From CAZWCX01 sp964632945 (GTDB taxonomy: Bacteria; Planctomycetota; MHYJ01; WSZJ01; CAZWCX01): 64,000 bases of DNA. The notes under the pieces are model-generated. The model was not told the origin of the DNA, did no database searches, and saw nothing but the letters and a program-made list of their open reading frames with translations. The position numbers and the translations under genes were made by a program. Within the stretch, counting starts at the first letter, position 1. Every line of letters starts with the position of its first letter. This document shows, piece after piece, positions 15,502 to 25,371 of this stretch. The stretch spans positions 1 to 64,000 of the forward strand of contig CAZWCX010000008.1 of NCBI GenBank assembly GCA_964632945.1. The letters are read 5' to 3'.

Positions 15502-16254
15502 TCACCGGCCCAAGGGCGAGTCCGCGCGCAGATCGCTCGACTTGAACTGCACCCGCACCTTCGCCCCCATCACGCGGCGCAGCATGCCGTCCGGGGCGAA
15601 GTGCGCGCCGATCTCGAGGGCGAGCGCGAGCGGTTCCTCCTCCTCGACCCGGACGAGCCAGGATTCTTCGCCCGTGGGCGCGGATGCGGTGTTGTGGATG
15701 CCGCCGACGACCACGAGCTGCGCGTCCCGGCCGCGATGGCGCACCTTCCAGAAGCGCGCGTTCGTGCCCGAGGCCTCCTCGAGGACCGCGCCCTGCGCCC
15801 GCAGGTGGGCGACCAGCCGGCGCTCGAACTCCTGCGCCGCGAGCGTCTTGGGCCGCAGGGCCTCGGCTCGGCGCAGGGTCTCCGCCGCGGCATGCCCGGG
15901 ATCCGGACCGGGGACGGCGGCGGAACGGGACTCGGGGCGGTTCTGCATCGGGCCGCGGACCGAATCGAAGACCGACATCGGGGCCGGTCCGTCGCCGGGT
16001 GTAACCGACGTGAGCAGGGATCGATGCCAGTGGTTCTCGGCTCCCTGGACGAACCAGCGCCGCGCCTGGAGTTCCTCCTGCACTCGTGCCGCGTACCCGC
16101 CGGGACCGTACGTGCACTCGTCGTGGCAATCGAGACACAGTCCCTGCGCGTTGCTTCGGAGGGCTCGCGGCTTGCCGCAGCGGAAACAGGCACCGTCCCA
16201 ATTCGGCGGAACCGTCACGCCGAGTTGGGTGAGCAACTCCTGCAGGGTTGCCAT
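15502..16254 (-). CDS. Unknown protein with N-terminal zinc ribbon
   Basis: A 250-residue protein. Near the N-terminus, Cys23-x-x-Cys26 and Cys40-x-x-Cys43 (CFRCG, CLDCH) form a probable zinc ribbon. A low-complexity linker is followed by a C-terminal alpha/beta region of about 120 residues (from LAAQEFERRL to the end) with several beta-strand-like segments. The ATG at 16254 was chosen because GGAGG lies 9 nt upstream; an in-frame GTG at 16269 would add five residues. I do not recognise the family and the neighbours give no hint. Confidence 0.6.
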   Translation of the reverse strand: MATLQELLTQLGVTVPPNWDGACFRCGKPRALRSNAQGLCLDCHDECTYGPGGYAARVQEELQARRWFVQGAENHWHRSLLTSVTPGDGPAPMSVFDSVRGPMQNRPESRSAAVPGPDPGHAAAETLRRAEALRPKTLAAQEFERRLVAHLRAQGAVLEEASGTNARFWKVRHRGRDAQLVVVGGIHNTASAPTGEESWLVRVEEEEPLALALEIGAHFAPDGMLRRVMGAKVRVQFKSSDLRADSPLGR

Positions 16255-16473
16255 GCGTCCGACCTCCACGAGGGGGCGGCGACGTTAGCACGGGCGGCCG
16301 TCGGGCTCCGGCGTGCGCGGGACGTCGGTCGTCTGCATCCTCGCCGTCCCGGGTTCGGGATGCAAGTCGAAACGGATTCCCGGGCCGCGCTCGCCTTCTC
16401 CGGCTGGATGGGCTGGTCCTCACGCGGCGCGCCCCAGCCGGTTGCCGGGCGAGGCGCCTCGCGGGTTTGCGGC

Positions 16474-17106
16474 TCACGCCTCCGCCGGTCGGCAGAGCAC
16501 CAGGCCGAGATCATCCGGGAGGGCCCCCGAGGCGCCGCGAACGAGAGCGATGAGGGCGCGGAGAGCCTCCGCCGGATCCCCGGTGCGCGCGACTTCGGCC
16601 ACCCGCTCGGGCGGGGCGTAGGGCCAGAGGCCGTCGGTCGCCAGGAGGAGCGTGCCGCTCCAGTCCCGTACCGCGAAGGGGACCGGGGCGGCGCCGCCGG
16701 AGCCGAGAAAGGGGCGGACCTGCTGCGCGGCGGTGAGGTCGCGGGCGCCGTCGCGAGCGAAGAGCCATGCGCCGCTGTCACCGACGCTGGCGCCGGAGAT
16801 CCCCGAGGGAGTGATGGTGACGACGACGGCCGTGGTGTCGCCGGCGTCGACCTGGCCGTAGATCCGGCCGTCCGCGGCGCGCAGGCAACGGCACCAGTCC
16901 GCGCCATCCGGCGGACGGCCGGACGCCGTGGCGAAGTCCCGCGCGATCGCCATCCAGCGGTCGGCCGCCACCGCCGCGCCGGAGGTTCCGCCCGCCCCGT
17001 CGGCGAGGCAGGCGACGGCGAAGCCGTCGAACTGCCAGAAGTCCGCGCGATCGTGGCCCGCTCCTTTTGCGGCCTCGACGGCGCGGGCGAAGAGGAAGCC
17101 CTCCAC
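16474..17106 (-). CDS. PP2C-like serine/threonine phosphatase
   Basis: A 210-residue protein with the PP2C core: metal-binding LADGAGG near residue 35, SVGDSGAW around 108, LLLATDGLW around 150, and PDDLGLVL at the C-terminus. The usual DN(A/I)T end motif is altered to DDLG. It is shorter than typical PP2C enzymes (about 240). It should reverse Ser/Thr phosphorylation, and the window encodes three large Hanks-type kinases. It follows the IMP-dehydrogenase-family gene by 12 nt on the same strand, so the two are probably cotranscribed. Confidence 0.75.
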   Translation of the reverse strand: MEGFLFARAVEAAKGAGHDRADFWQFDGFAVACLADGAGGTSGAAVAADRWMAIARDFATASGRPPDGADWCRCLRAADGRIYGQVDAGDTTAVVVTITPSGISGASVGDSGAWLFARDGARDLTAAQQVRPFLGSGGAAPVPFAVRDWSGTLLLATDGLWPYAPPERVAEVARTGDPAEALRALIALVRGASGALPDDLGLVLCRPAEA

Positions 17107-17118
17107 CGGTCCTCCCGC

Positions 17119-18579
17119 TCAGCGGACGAACGACTCGCGGCGGGCGGCGTCGCTCAACCGGATGAAGTAGGAGGTCGGGGACCGGGCGATCTTGGCCCGC
17201 GCTTCCCGCAGGCTCGATTCCCCCGCGTAGCTGACGGCCGACTGCAGGTGTCCGCGGATGCGCGCGAGGATGGAGACGACGCTGCCGCGGTACGGGATCT
17301 CCACCGACTGCCCCTCCTGGGGGGTGGAGAGCAGGTCGTCCGCCTCGTCGGGTTGCGCGCCGGCGAGCACGGCCTGCGGGGAGGTCATGCCGCGATACAC
17401 TTTGGTCTTCTGGCCGGTGGCGGGATTGTCGATGGTCACGCCCGGCGACTCGTCCGTGCCGGCCAGGGCGCTGCCCAGCATGACGGTCGAGGCGCCGCTC
17501 AGGATCGCCAGGGCGATGTCCTTGTCGTCCCGCACGCCGCCGTCGGCGATCTGCGGCACGCGTTCGCCCAGGGCGAGATAGGCCTCGCGAATGGCCTGGA
17601 GCTGGGGAACGCCCGCGCCGGTCTCGAGGCGGGTGCGGCAGCCGCGGCCGGGGCCGATGCCGACCTTGACGGCGGAAACTCCCAACCGGGCGAGGAAACG
17701 CGCGCCTTCCGCGGTGCCGACATTGCCGCACACCAGCGCGGCGCCCGCGAACTTCTTGCGGAACGCCCGCACCGCATCGCCCACCATCGCGGCGTGCGCA
17801 TGCGCGACGTCCATCAGGAGGCAGTCCGCCCCGGCGTCCAGCGCCGCTTCCGCCCGCTCCAGGAAGTCGCCGCGCGCCCCGATCGTGGCGCCGACCAGAA
17901 GCCGCCCCTTGGCGTCCTTGCTCGAATAGGGACGCGCCTTCGCCAGCCGCAGGTCGCGCATCGTGATCAGACCGCGGATGCGGCGGTGTTCGTCGATGAG
18001 CGGCAGCTTCTCCTTGCGGTGCTCGTACATGCGCTGCTCCGCCTCTTCCCGGCTCACGTCCGGCGGAGCGGTCACCAGGCGGTCGAAGGGGGTCATGTAC
18101 CGCTCGACGGGGGCGTCTTCCGAGGCGGGGCCCACCGGGAGGTCCCGGTGCGAGAGGATGCCCGCGAGCACGCGCGTTCCCGGCTTCTCCTCGACCAGGA
18201 TGCCGCTGATGTGCAGGCGCTCCATCAAGCGGCGCGCTTCGCCGAGGCTGCGCTTGCGCCAGAGCAGCTTGGGTTCCTCGATGATGTGCGCGTGCTGCCG
18301 CTTGACCTGGGTGACGGACCGGGCTTCGTCGGCGATCGGGCAGTTGCGGTGCAAGAATCCGATGCCACCCTCGAGGGCGAGCGCCTTGGCCATCTCCGCG
18401 CCGGTGACGGTGTCCATGTTGGCGCCGACGAGGGGCAGTCGCAGGGTGATGCCGCGGATCAGCGGGAGGGCGAGGTCCACCTGGCGCCGCGAATCGACGA
18501 TTCCCTCCTGGGGGCGGAACAGGACGTCGTCGAACGTGGCCCCGACGAACAGCGGCTCGACGCCGGACTTCTTCGCCAT
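17119..18579 (-). CDS. guaB: IMP dehydrogenase family protein (variant active-site loop)
   Basis: A 486-residue (beta/alpha)8 enzyme of the IMP dehydrogenase/GMP reductase family. It has VGANMDTVTG near residue 53, two CBS domains (about 95-215), DVAHAHAA, VCGNVGT, the loop GIGPGRGCRTR with catalytic Cys314, IADGGVRDDKD, GSALAGTDESPG and a YRGMTS flap. The usual S-I-C-T-T-R loop reads R-G-C-R-T-R, so it belongs to a divergent subgroup. It may be a true IMP dehydrogenase (guanine nucleotide synthesis) or a GMP-reductase-like relative. It is probably cotranscribed with the phosphatase. Confidence 0.85.
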   Translation of the reverse strand: MAKKSGVEPLFVGATFDDVLFRPQEGIVDSRRQVDLALPLIRGITLRLPLVGANMDTVTGAEMAKALALEGGIGFLHRNCPIADEARSVTQVKRQHAHIIEEPKLLWRKRSLGEARRLMERLHISGILVEEKPGTRVLAGILSHRDLPVGPASEDAPVERYMTPFDRLVTAPPDVSREEAEQRMYEHRKEKLPLIDEHRRIRGLITMRDLRLAKARPYSSKDAKGRLLVGATIGARGDFLERAEAALDAGADCLLMDVAHAHAAMVGDAVRAFRKKFAGAALVCGNVGTAEGARFLARLGVSAVKVGIGPGRGCRTRLETGAGVPQLQAIREAYLALGERVPQIADGGVRDDKDIALAILSGASTVMLGSALAGTDESPGVTIDNPATGQKTKVYRGMTSPQAVLAGAQPDEADDLLSTPQEGQSVEIPYRGSVVSILARIRGHLQSAVSYAGESSLREARAKIARSPTSYFIRLSDAARRESFVR

Positions 18580-18645
18580 CCTCGTCCGACCGGCGGACCC
18601 CGCATCCCGCGTCCGCCGGCCGCTCCTTCTCGCGATTCGGAAAAC

Positions 18646-18669
18646 GCCGCCCTCTCCGGGGAGGGCGGC
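18646..18669 (-). terminator. Rho-independent terminator of the RCC1-repeat gene
   Basis: A 9-bp GC stem (GCCGCCCTC with GAGGGCGGC) and a 6-nt loop. On the minus strand it is followed by GTTTTCC. It lies 85 nt after the stop of the gene at 18754. Confidence 0.65.
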
Positions 18670-18753
18670 CGAGGGGGAGTCTATCAGGCCGGGCGGAAGA
18701 GGGCAACCTCTCCTCGCCCGGGGGGCGGCGCCCGGCGCGGGACCGGGTTCGTG

Positions 18754-21132
18754 CTACCGCCGGAGATCGAGGCCGTTGGCGACGGGGAGCAGGACGGGAT
18801 TCTGCGCGTGTCCGAGTCCCAGTTGGCCGTTCGCATTGCGTCCGACCGCGAGCACGGTGCCGTCGGCGCGCACGAGGAACAGTTGCTCGCCTCCCGCGGC
18901 GAGGTCGACGATGTCCGACACGCTCAAGGGCGCGGGAACGGAGCGATCCCCGGTGGTCCCGTCGCCCAGGGCCCCGTTGGCGTTCCGGCCCCAGGTCCAC
19001 ACCGTCCCGTCGGCGCGGAGCGCGGCGGAAAAGGATGCGCCGGCCGCGATGCGGACGACGGCGGTGAGCGAAGGGATGCGCGCGGGGGTCGGCCGCGAGG
19101 TCAATGTTCCGTCCCCGAGTTCTCCGGACGCATTCTGTCCCCACGACCAGACCGTTCCGTCCGTCCGCAAGGCCAGGGAATGACGCAGTCCGGCGGCGAC
19201 GCGGGTCACCGGGGAGAGTCCGGCGACGGCGACCGGGGTCGGACGCGATTGAAACGTCCCGTCGCCGAGCTGGCCGTTGCCGTTGGCGCCCCAGGCCATC
19301 ACCCGGCCGTCCGCGAGGACCGCCAGCGAGTGATCGCCTCCGGCCGAGCCGGCGAGCGCCGCCGCGGGCAGCGGCACGGGGGCGGCGGTCGGGCGCGCGG
19401 CCGTGGTGCCGTCGCCGAGTTGCCCGGCCGCATTGCCTCCCCAGGCGTGCAGGACCCCGTCGACGTCCCAGGCCAGCGAGTGGCCGGTTCCGCCCGCGGC
19501 GGCGACCACGGGACGGGCGATTCCCTGGACTCGTCGAGGCGCCGGGGAGTCCGCCAGCGTGCCGTCCCCCAGCTGCCCGGAGAAGTTCCGTCCCCACGCC
19601 CACAGCGTGCCGTCGCCCGCCGCGGCGAGGGTGTGTCCGAACCCGGCCGCAAGCGAGCGCATCGCCGGCACGGAGGCGACCGGCGCGAACGCCGCGCGGT
19701 CGGGACCGGCCGTTCCGAGCTGTCCGTACTGGTTGCGACCGGTCGCCTGTACCGCACCCTGATCGTCCAGGGCCGCGGTATGGCCGAATCCCGCGGCGAT
19801 CCCGACCGCGGGTCCGGGCACCCCCACCGCGATGGTCATCCGGCGAATCACGAACTCACCCGTCGCGGAGGCCGCGAACAGCCGCACCTCGTGGAGTCCC
19901 GGGGCGTGGAACGTCTTGACCGGCGCCGGCAGGATGCTCGCGGTGCCGTCGTCGAAGTTCCAGGCCGTGGACGCCGGCGCGCCGGTCGTGGAGAAGCGGA
20001 CGGTCAGCGGCGCCGGGCCCGAGCGCACGTCCGCGACCGCCTCGTACGCGAGCGCGGCCGACGGGGCCCGCAACGACCAGGTCGCCGTCGGATCGGTGCG
20101 GAGGAAGGCGTGCAACTGATCGGCGACCTTTGCCGCCCCGCGCGCGCTCGGATGGGTGAAGTCGGTCTCCCGGACGTCCGCCGGCTCCCACACCAGCCCG
20201 TCCGATCGCGGGGAAAGGCCGTCCGCCCAGAGGTACGGCCCCCACGTGATCCAGGGGGCCACCACGGGCCCGCGCGCGGCATCGCAGTTCAGGTCCGCGT
20301 CGCCGCGGATCTGCCCCTCGATGAGGTCGCGCACGGCGAAGGCCGACTCGTACGCGTACGGCTCCGGATTCAGGATCGACTCCGTCGGATGGCCGGGGAT
20401 TCCCATCGTGTAGGCGCGCGTGCGGCTGGAGACGTAGACGATCGCGAGGTTCGGATAGCGCTCCTTGGCGCGTCGGACGACGATCTCCAGGTTCTCGCGC
20501 AGCACCTCGGCGTGGGCCGGAAAGGGGCCGTCCATCATCGGCACGGAGAGGGCGAGTTTCATCCACACCGCCTGGACCTGGAGCGGGGTGAGCCCGGCGG
20601 CCTGGAGGAACCCGTCCGCATCCTGCCAGACGTCGTCGCGTTCCGCCCACCAGCGCGCGGTCCGCTGTCCCTGCGCCCCGTTGACCGCCGTCACGAGCGG
20701 ATTGCGCGACGGGTCGTTTCGGGCACGCCACAGGTAGGCGTCCGTCTGCGGTACCGCGGGCGGACTGCCGGCGAATTCCATCATCGTGTTCGACAGTCCG
20801 ATCGAGAGGAACCCGATGCGGCCCTGGACGGGGTCGGGAAGGCCGGCGGCGTTTCGCGGGGTGATGTCCGCGCGGGCGCGCAGTCCCTGGATCGCGTGGT
20901 CCGCGGGACGGACGTTGCGCCCGCCCGGATAGAGGCCGCCGGGCCGGCCCTGGTAGGTCCCGGCCCCCATGTCCGGGAGGGGAACCAGACCGGTGAAGGT
21001 CAGGGTCCCATCGGCCGGCGCCGGGGCGGGTCGCAGCAGGAGGAGCGCAAGGGCGGCGGTCGCCAGGATCCGGGGGGCGAACCGCGGAGACGGGAGGGGG
21101 CGGACTCGGTCGGCGAAGCAGGGCGCGGGCAT
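18754..21132 (-). CDS. Secreted SGNH-like / PKD / RCC1-repeat protein
   Basis: A 792-residue exported protein. A signal peptide (about residues 17-39, ATAALALLLLRPAPAPADG) is followed by a region of about 320 residues. That region has an SGNH-hydrolase flavour: FLSIGLSNT early, and a C-terminal D-x-T-HPS block (ETDFTHPSARG). A PKD-like domain comes next (PLTVRFSTTG, WNFDDG, HEVRL). The last part is seven RCC1 repeats with the signature GQLGDGT, predicted to fold as a beta-propeller. The start at 21132 has AAGGA upstream. Likely cell-surface or periplasmic; substrate unknown. Confidence 0.8.
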   Translation of the reverse strand: MPAPCFADRVRPLPSPRFAPRILATAALALLLLRPAPAPADGTLTFTGLVPLPDMGAGTYQGRPGGLYPGGRNVRPADHAIQGLRARADITPRNAAGLPDPVQGRIGFLSIGLSNTMMEFAGSPPAVPQTDAYLWRARNDPSRNPLVTAVNGAQGQRTARWWAERDDVWQDADGFLQAAGLTPLQVQAVWMKLALSVPMMDGPFPAHAEVLRENLEIVVRRAKERYPNLAIVYVSSRTRAYTMGIPGHPTESILNPEPYAYESAFAVRDLIEGQIRGDADLNCDAARGPVVAPWITWGPYLWADGLSPRSDGLVWEPADVRETDFTHPSARGAAKVADQLHAFLRTDPTATWSLRAPSAALAYEAVADVRSGPAPLTVRFSTTGAPASTAWNFDDGTASILPAPVKTFHAPGLHEVRLFAASATGEFVIRRMTIAVGVPGPAVGIAAGFGHTAALDDQGAVQATGRNQYGQLGTAGPDRAAFAPVASVPAMRSLAAGFGHTLAAAGDGTLWAWGRNFSGQLGDGTLADSPAPRRVQGIARPVVAAAGGTGHSLAWDVDGVLHAWGGNAAGQLGDGTTAARPTAAPVPLPAAALAGSAGGDHSLAVLADGRVMAWGANGNGQLGDGTFQSRPTPVAVAGLSPVTRVAAGLRHSLALRTDGTVWSWGQNASGELGDGTLTSRPTPARIPSLTAVVRIAAGASFSAALRADGTVWTWGRNANGALGDGTTGDRSVPAPLSVSDIVDLAAGGEQLFLVRADGTVLAVGRNANGQLGLGHAQNPVLLPVANGLDLRR

Positions 21133-21373
21133 ACGGCAGATTCCTTCGAGGAGAAGCCGGGGGCGGACTGGCCACGGGGTGCTTGCCTGCGCAATTCCCT
21201 CTACGCGGGAGGAACCCGGGTGTGACCGCAGAGCGCGGGACATTTCGATTGCCGCCTGCGCCGGGGACACGTAGAGTGACTTCGAGGCCGGCGCCGGGGG
21301 CGGCCCCGAGCGCAGCCCCGACGCGTCCGGGGCTTCCCCGCCCCCCGACCCGCGCCCGCCTACGCGGACGGTC

Positions 21374-24300
21374 ATGCGCGACCTGCAGGCGATCGACGAA
21401 GACCGGCTCTTCGGCACCCTCGCGATCGAGCTCAAGCTTGCCGCGGCGGAGCAGGTCGATCGCGCGCTCGCGGAGCAGTCCCGGCGCCGCGCCGTGGGCG
21501 AGACCGTGCAGTTGGGCGCGATCCTCGTGCGGGACGGCGTGCTGTCGCCCGAGCACGTGGTCCAACTGCTCGACCTCCAGGGCAAGGCGTTGCTCCGCTG
21601 CGCCTCCTGCGGCACGACCTACAACGCCCTGGGGTACGAGCCGACGCAGGGGGGTGCGTGTCCGCGCTGCGGGGGGCCGCTGGGCGCTCCCTCGCTCCAC
21701 GAGACGCAAGGCGGGGTGTCCGCCGCGGACACGTTGAGGCTGGCGCCGCGACTCTCGCCGCACGAGACGGTCGTGGTCCCGGATCGGGACCCGGGCATGC
21801 GGACGGAATCGGCTCCTCACCCTGCCCCGCCGGCCGCCGATGCCGGCGTTCCCTTCGGCCGCTATCGCCTGCTCGAACGCCTGGGATCCGGCAACATGGG
21901 CGTCGTTTGGCGGGCCTGGGACCCGGAGCTCAAGCGGGTCGTGGCCCTGAAACTGATCAAGGAAGACCCCGGGCCGCGCACGATCGAACGCTTCCAGCGG
22001 GAGGCCCGCGTGGCGGCGCGACTGCGCCACCCGGGGATCGCGGCCGTCCATGACGTCGGGCAGGCGGACGGACGCCACTACATCACCATGGACTTCATCG
22101 AGGGGCGCACGTTCGAGTCGTTCCTGGCGCCGCGTCGCGCCGCCAAGCGCGCGGGAGAGCGGGCCGGTCTGGAGCGGCTGGAGGAGGAGGTCTTGCTGCT
22201 GGCGCAGGTGGCCGAAGCCGTGGCCTACGCGCACGCCCAGGGGATCGTGCATCGCGACCTCAAGCCGGGGAACGTCCTGATCGACGGCGCCGGACGCGCG
22301 ACGGTGACCGACTTCGGCGTGGCGAAGGAACTCGTCTCGCGCGACGGCACGTCGATCACGATCGACGGGCAGTTGGTGGGAACGCCCGCCTACATGAGCC
22401 CGGAACAGGCGGCCGGCGACCACGAGCGGATCCGCGCGGGCTCGGACGTCTGGGCGCTCGGGGTCATTCTCTACGAGGTGCTGACCGGCTGGACCCCGTT
22501 CGAGGGGGTGGGGCATCCGCTCGAGATCCTGGTGGCGGTGGGCCGGGAGGAGCCGCGTCGTCCGTCCGCGCGGAATCCGCAGGCCCCGGTCGCGCTGGAG
22601 GCGGTCTGCCTGAAGGCCCTGGAGAAGGACCCGGCGCGCCGCTACGTCGATGCCGGCTCGTTCGCGCTCGAATTGGCCCGCTGGCGGCGGGGCGAACCGG
22701 TGGAAGCGCGCGCGCCGGGCCGGTTGGAACGGTGGTGGCGCGCGGCGATGCGCCGGCCCGCGTGGGTTGCCGCGGCGGCGGGCCTCCTCCTCGCGCTCGC
22801 GTCGGGAGCCGTCGCCCTGCGTGAACATGCGGGGGCGCGCGGCTTGCGCGAAGAAGTGCTCGCCCAGCTGCGCGACAACGCGCGCACGTACGTGGAAGAG
22901 ACGCTGCTCGCGCGCCGGCGGGGCGATCTGGCTGCCGGGCGCCGGTTCCGCGTCCGCCTCGAGCAGGCCAGCCGGCAGGCGCGCGAGCAGTTGCGCGAAC
23001 CCACCGGCGAACCGGAGTACCACCTCGGGCGGCTGCTGCGCGCGCTGCTCGACGACGAGGAAGCCCTGGCCGCGCAGGACCGGGCGCTCTCGGTGCAGGC
23101 CGACTTCGCCCCGAGCCTGTACGAGCGCGCGGTCCTGTGCGCCCGCCGCTATCGCGCGGAGCTCGAGCGGGCGCGTCAGGTCGTGCGGGCGAACCGGGGG
23201 GAAGGGTTGCGCGAGGCCGTGCGGACCGATGCGGCTGCCGCGGCGCCGGTGGCGGAACCGACGGTGGCCGACCTCGAGCGGATCGACGCCGGGCTGCGCC
23301 GGTGGAAGGGGGAGACGGTCGACGCCCTGGCGCGTCTTCGAGACGTGCTCGACCGGGAGCCCGGCTGGCGGGAGCACCCCGTCGATCTGCTGCGCGTCAC
23401 CGCCGCCCGCGTGGTCTGCGTCGAGGGGATGTTGTCCGCCTACGGCGGCGAAGCGGGTTGGGACGAGTCGCGGCGGCGCCTGGAAGCGGCGATCGCCGCC
23501 GATCCCGGCCTCGAGGAGGCGTACGAGGCGCTCACGCACGCGGCCCTGGCCGCGGGTCGCTGGCCGGAGGCGGTGACCGCCTGCACCCGGGGGATCGAGA
23601 CCGACCGGGGGTACCTGCCGCATTGGTTGAATCGCGGCGAGGCTCGCGCGGCCTGGGCTCGACACCTGCAGACCGAGGGGGGCGACCCGGTCCCGCTCTG
23701 GCTCGAGGCGGAAGCGGACCTGGGCGAAGCCCTCTCCCTCGAGCCCGCCTGTCTCGATGCCCGGGTGCAGCGCGGTCGCGTGCGCGGGCACCGCGCGCTC
23801 CACGCCTGGAGCCGGGGTGGGGACCCGCTTCCGCTGCTGCACGCCGCGATCGAGGACTACACCGGGGCGGCGGAGCAGGCGCCGGATCGCGCCGATGTCT
23901 GGCTGCGGCGGGGTGCGGTCCGGCTCGATGCCGCGGTTTACCGTGGGGAGCGCGGCGAGGAGACCGCCGAGCTCTACCAGGCGGCGATCGACGACCTCGC
24001 GCGCGCCCTCGAAACCGATCCGGATCTCGTCGAGGCCTGGTCGCGGCGCGGGGCGGCCCGCATGCACTGGGGCAAGAGCGACTCCCGACGGGGTGCCGAT
24101 CCGACCGCGCGCTACGGCGCCGCGGTCGCCGACGCGGACGAGGCCCTCCGGCGCGAGCCGGACTCGGCCCAGGCGCTGGTCACCCGCGGGTTGGCGCGCA
24201 TGTACGCGGGCGAATTCCACCTGGTTCGCGGCGGGAATGCCGCCGGGGAGCTTGCCGCCGCGGAGGCCGATCTCCGGCGCGCGGCGGAGCGGCGGCCCGA

Positions 24301-25300
24301 GTGGCTGCTGGTTCACTTGAGCCTGGGAGCGGTGCGCATGTTCCTGGGCACCCTGCGAGCGCAGGGCGGCGAGGACGCCGCGGGCGTGTACGCCGCGGCC
24401 GAGGAAGCGTACGGACGTGCCCTCGAACTCGACGCCCGCTCCGCCGACGCGTGGGCGAGCCGGGGCATGGCGCGGTTCTCCCGCGCGGTCCTCCTGGGGC
24501 GGGAGGGGATCGGCCCGGACGCGACCGGCGTCTTCGCGGGGGCGATGGCGGATCTCGCCCGGGCGGTCGAGTGCAATCCCTCGGGCGCGCGCATCTGGCT
24601 GTCTCGCGCCGCGGCGCGGATGAACTGGGGGCTGCTTACCGAGTCGCACGGCGGCGATCCGGGCCCGCTCTTCGCCGAGGCGGTCGAGGACTACGGCCGG
24701 AGCCTCGCGCTCCATCCCGGCGAGGCCGAATCCTGGCGGGGCCGCGGCGTGGCGCGTTTCGAGCTCGGTCGCCGCCTGGAACGGGACGGAAAACCGGGAG
24801 CCCCGGTCCTGGATGCGGCCCTCGCCGATCTCGAAATGTCCGTGACGTTGAATCCCCGGCAGCCGGATGCGCGCGAACTCCTGGAAGGGCTGCTGGGCAA
24901 GGTGGCCGGCCGTTCGCGGACCGCCGGACTGCTGCGCGCCGGGGATGCCGAGGTCGCCGCAGGACGGTACGCGGCGGCGCGCCGATTGTATGCCGAGGGT
25001 TTGCGGCGCATCGCCGGCGGAGAAGAGGCCGGGGTCGATCGGGAGGCGCTCGTCCGCGCCCGCTACAACGCCGCGTGCGTCGAGTCGCTGGCCGCCGCGG
25101 GAATGAACGGACCCGACGCGCCCCCGCGTCCGCTCGAGGAGGCCGCGGCCCGGACCCGGCGCGATGCCGCCTTCGCCCACCTGCAGAAGGCGGTCGAACT
25201 GGGCTGGCGGGACCGGGACCACCTGGAGAAGGACCCGGACCTGGCGCCGCTCCGGGACGACGCGCGCTGGCGGGCGCTGCTCGCCTCGCTCGGGAAGTAG
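21374..25300 (+). CDS. Membrane Ser/Thr protein kinase with TPR array
   Basis: A 1308-residue protein. Residues 1-75 resemble the helical MshEN-type domain (LGAILVRDGVLSPEHVVQLLDLQ), followed by a zinc ribbon CASC/CPRCG. A Hanks-type kinase domain (about 160-430) has the Gly loop LGSGNMGVVW, catalytic Lys in VALKLI, HRDLKPGNVL, DFG and GTPAYMSPEQA, all intact. A transmembrane helix (about 460-480) precedes about 800 residues of TPR-like repeats, many lengthened to 46-48 residues. The array is presumably extracytoplasmic. The C-terminal block (RYNAACVES to RWRALLASL) also occurs in the kinase at 58427. Target unknown. Confidence 0.9.
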   Translation: MRDLQAIDEDRLFGTLAIELKLAAAEQVDRALAEQSRRRAVGETVQLGAILVRDGVLSPEHVVQLLDLQGKALLRCASCGTTYNALGYEPTQGGACPRCGGPLGAPSLHETQGGVSAADTLRLAPRLSPHETVVVPDRDPGMRTESAPHPAPPAADAGVPFGRYRLLERLGSGNMGVVWRAWDPELKRVVALKLIKEDPGPRTIERFQREARVAARLRHPGIAAVHDVGQADGRHYITMDFIEGRTFESFLAPRRAAKRAGERAGLERLEEEVLLLAQVAEAVAYAHAQGIVHRDLKPGNVLIDGAGRATVTDFGVAKELVSRDGTSITIDGQLVGTPAYMSPEQAAGDHERIRAGSDVWALGVILYEVLTGWTPFEGVGHPLEILVAVGREEPRRPSARNPQAPVALEAVCLKALEKDPARRYVDAGSFALELARWRRGEPVEARAPGRLERWWRAAMRRPAWVAAAAGLLLALASGAVALREHAGARGLREEVLAQLRDNARTYVEETLLARRRGDLAAGRRFRVRLEQASRQAREQLREPTGEPEYHLGRLLRALLDDEEALAAQDRALSVQADFAPSLYERAVLCARRYRAELERARQVVRANRGEGLREAVRTDAAAAAPVAEPTVADLERIDAGLRRWKGETVDALARLRDVLDREPGWREHPVDLLRVTAARVVCVEGMLSAYGGEAGWDESRRRLEAAIAADPGLEEAYEALTHAALAAGRWPEAVTACTRGIETDRGYLPHWLNRGEARAAWARHLQTEGGDPVPLWLEAEADLGEALSLEPACLDARVQRGRVRGHRALHAWSRGGDPLPLLHAAIEDYTGAAEQAPDRADVWLRRGAVRLDAAVYRGERGEETAELYQAAIDDLARALETDPDLVEAWSRRGAARMHWGKSDSRRGADPTARYGAAVADADEALRREPDSAQALVTRGLARMYAGEFHLVRGGNAAGELAAAEADLRRAAERRPEWLLVHLSLGAVRMFLGTLRAQGGEDAAGVYAAAEEAYGRALELDARSADAWASRGMARFSRAVLLGREGIGPDATGVFAGAMADLARAVECNPSGARIWLSRAAARMNWGLLTESHGGDPGPLFAEAVEDYGRSLALHPGEAESWRGRGVARFELGRRLERDGKPGAPVLDAALADLEMSVTLNPRQPDARELLEGLLGKVAGRSRTAGLLRAGDAEVAAGRYAAARRLYAEGLRRIAGGEEAGVDREALVRARYNAACVESLAAAGMNGPDAPPRPLEEAAARTRRDAAFAHLQKAVELGWRDRDHLEKDPDLAPLRDDARWRALLASLGK

Positions 25301-25371
25301 CCCTGCGGACGGCCGCGCGCGCATGCCGCGCCCTTCGCGGATCCTCGCGGTCACGGCGCTCCGCCGGCGCC

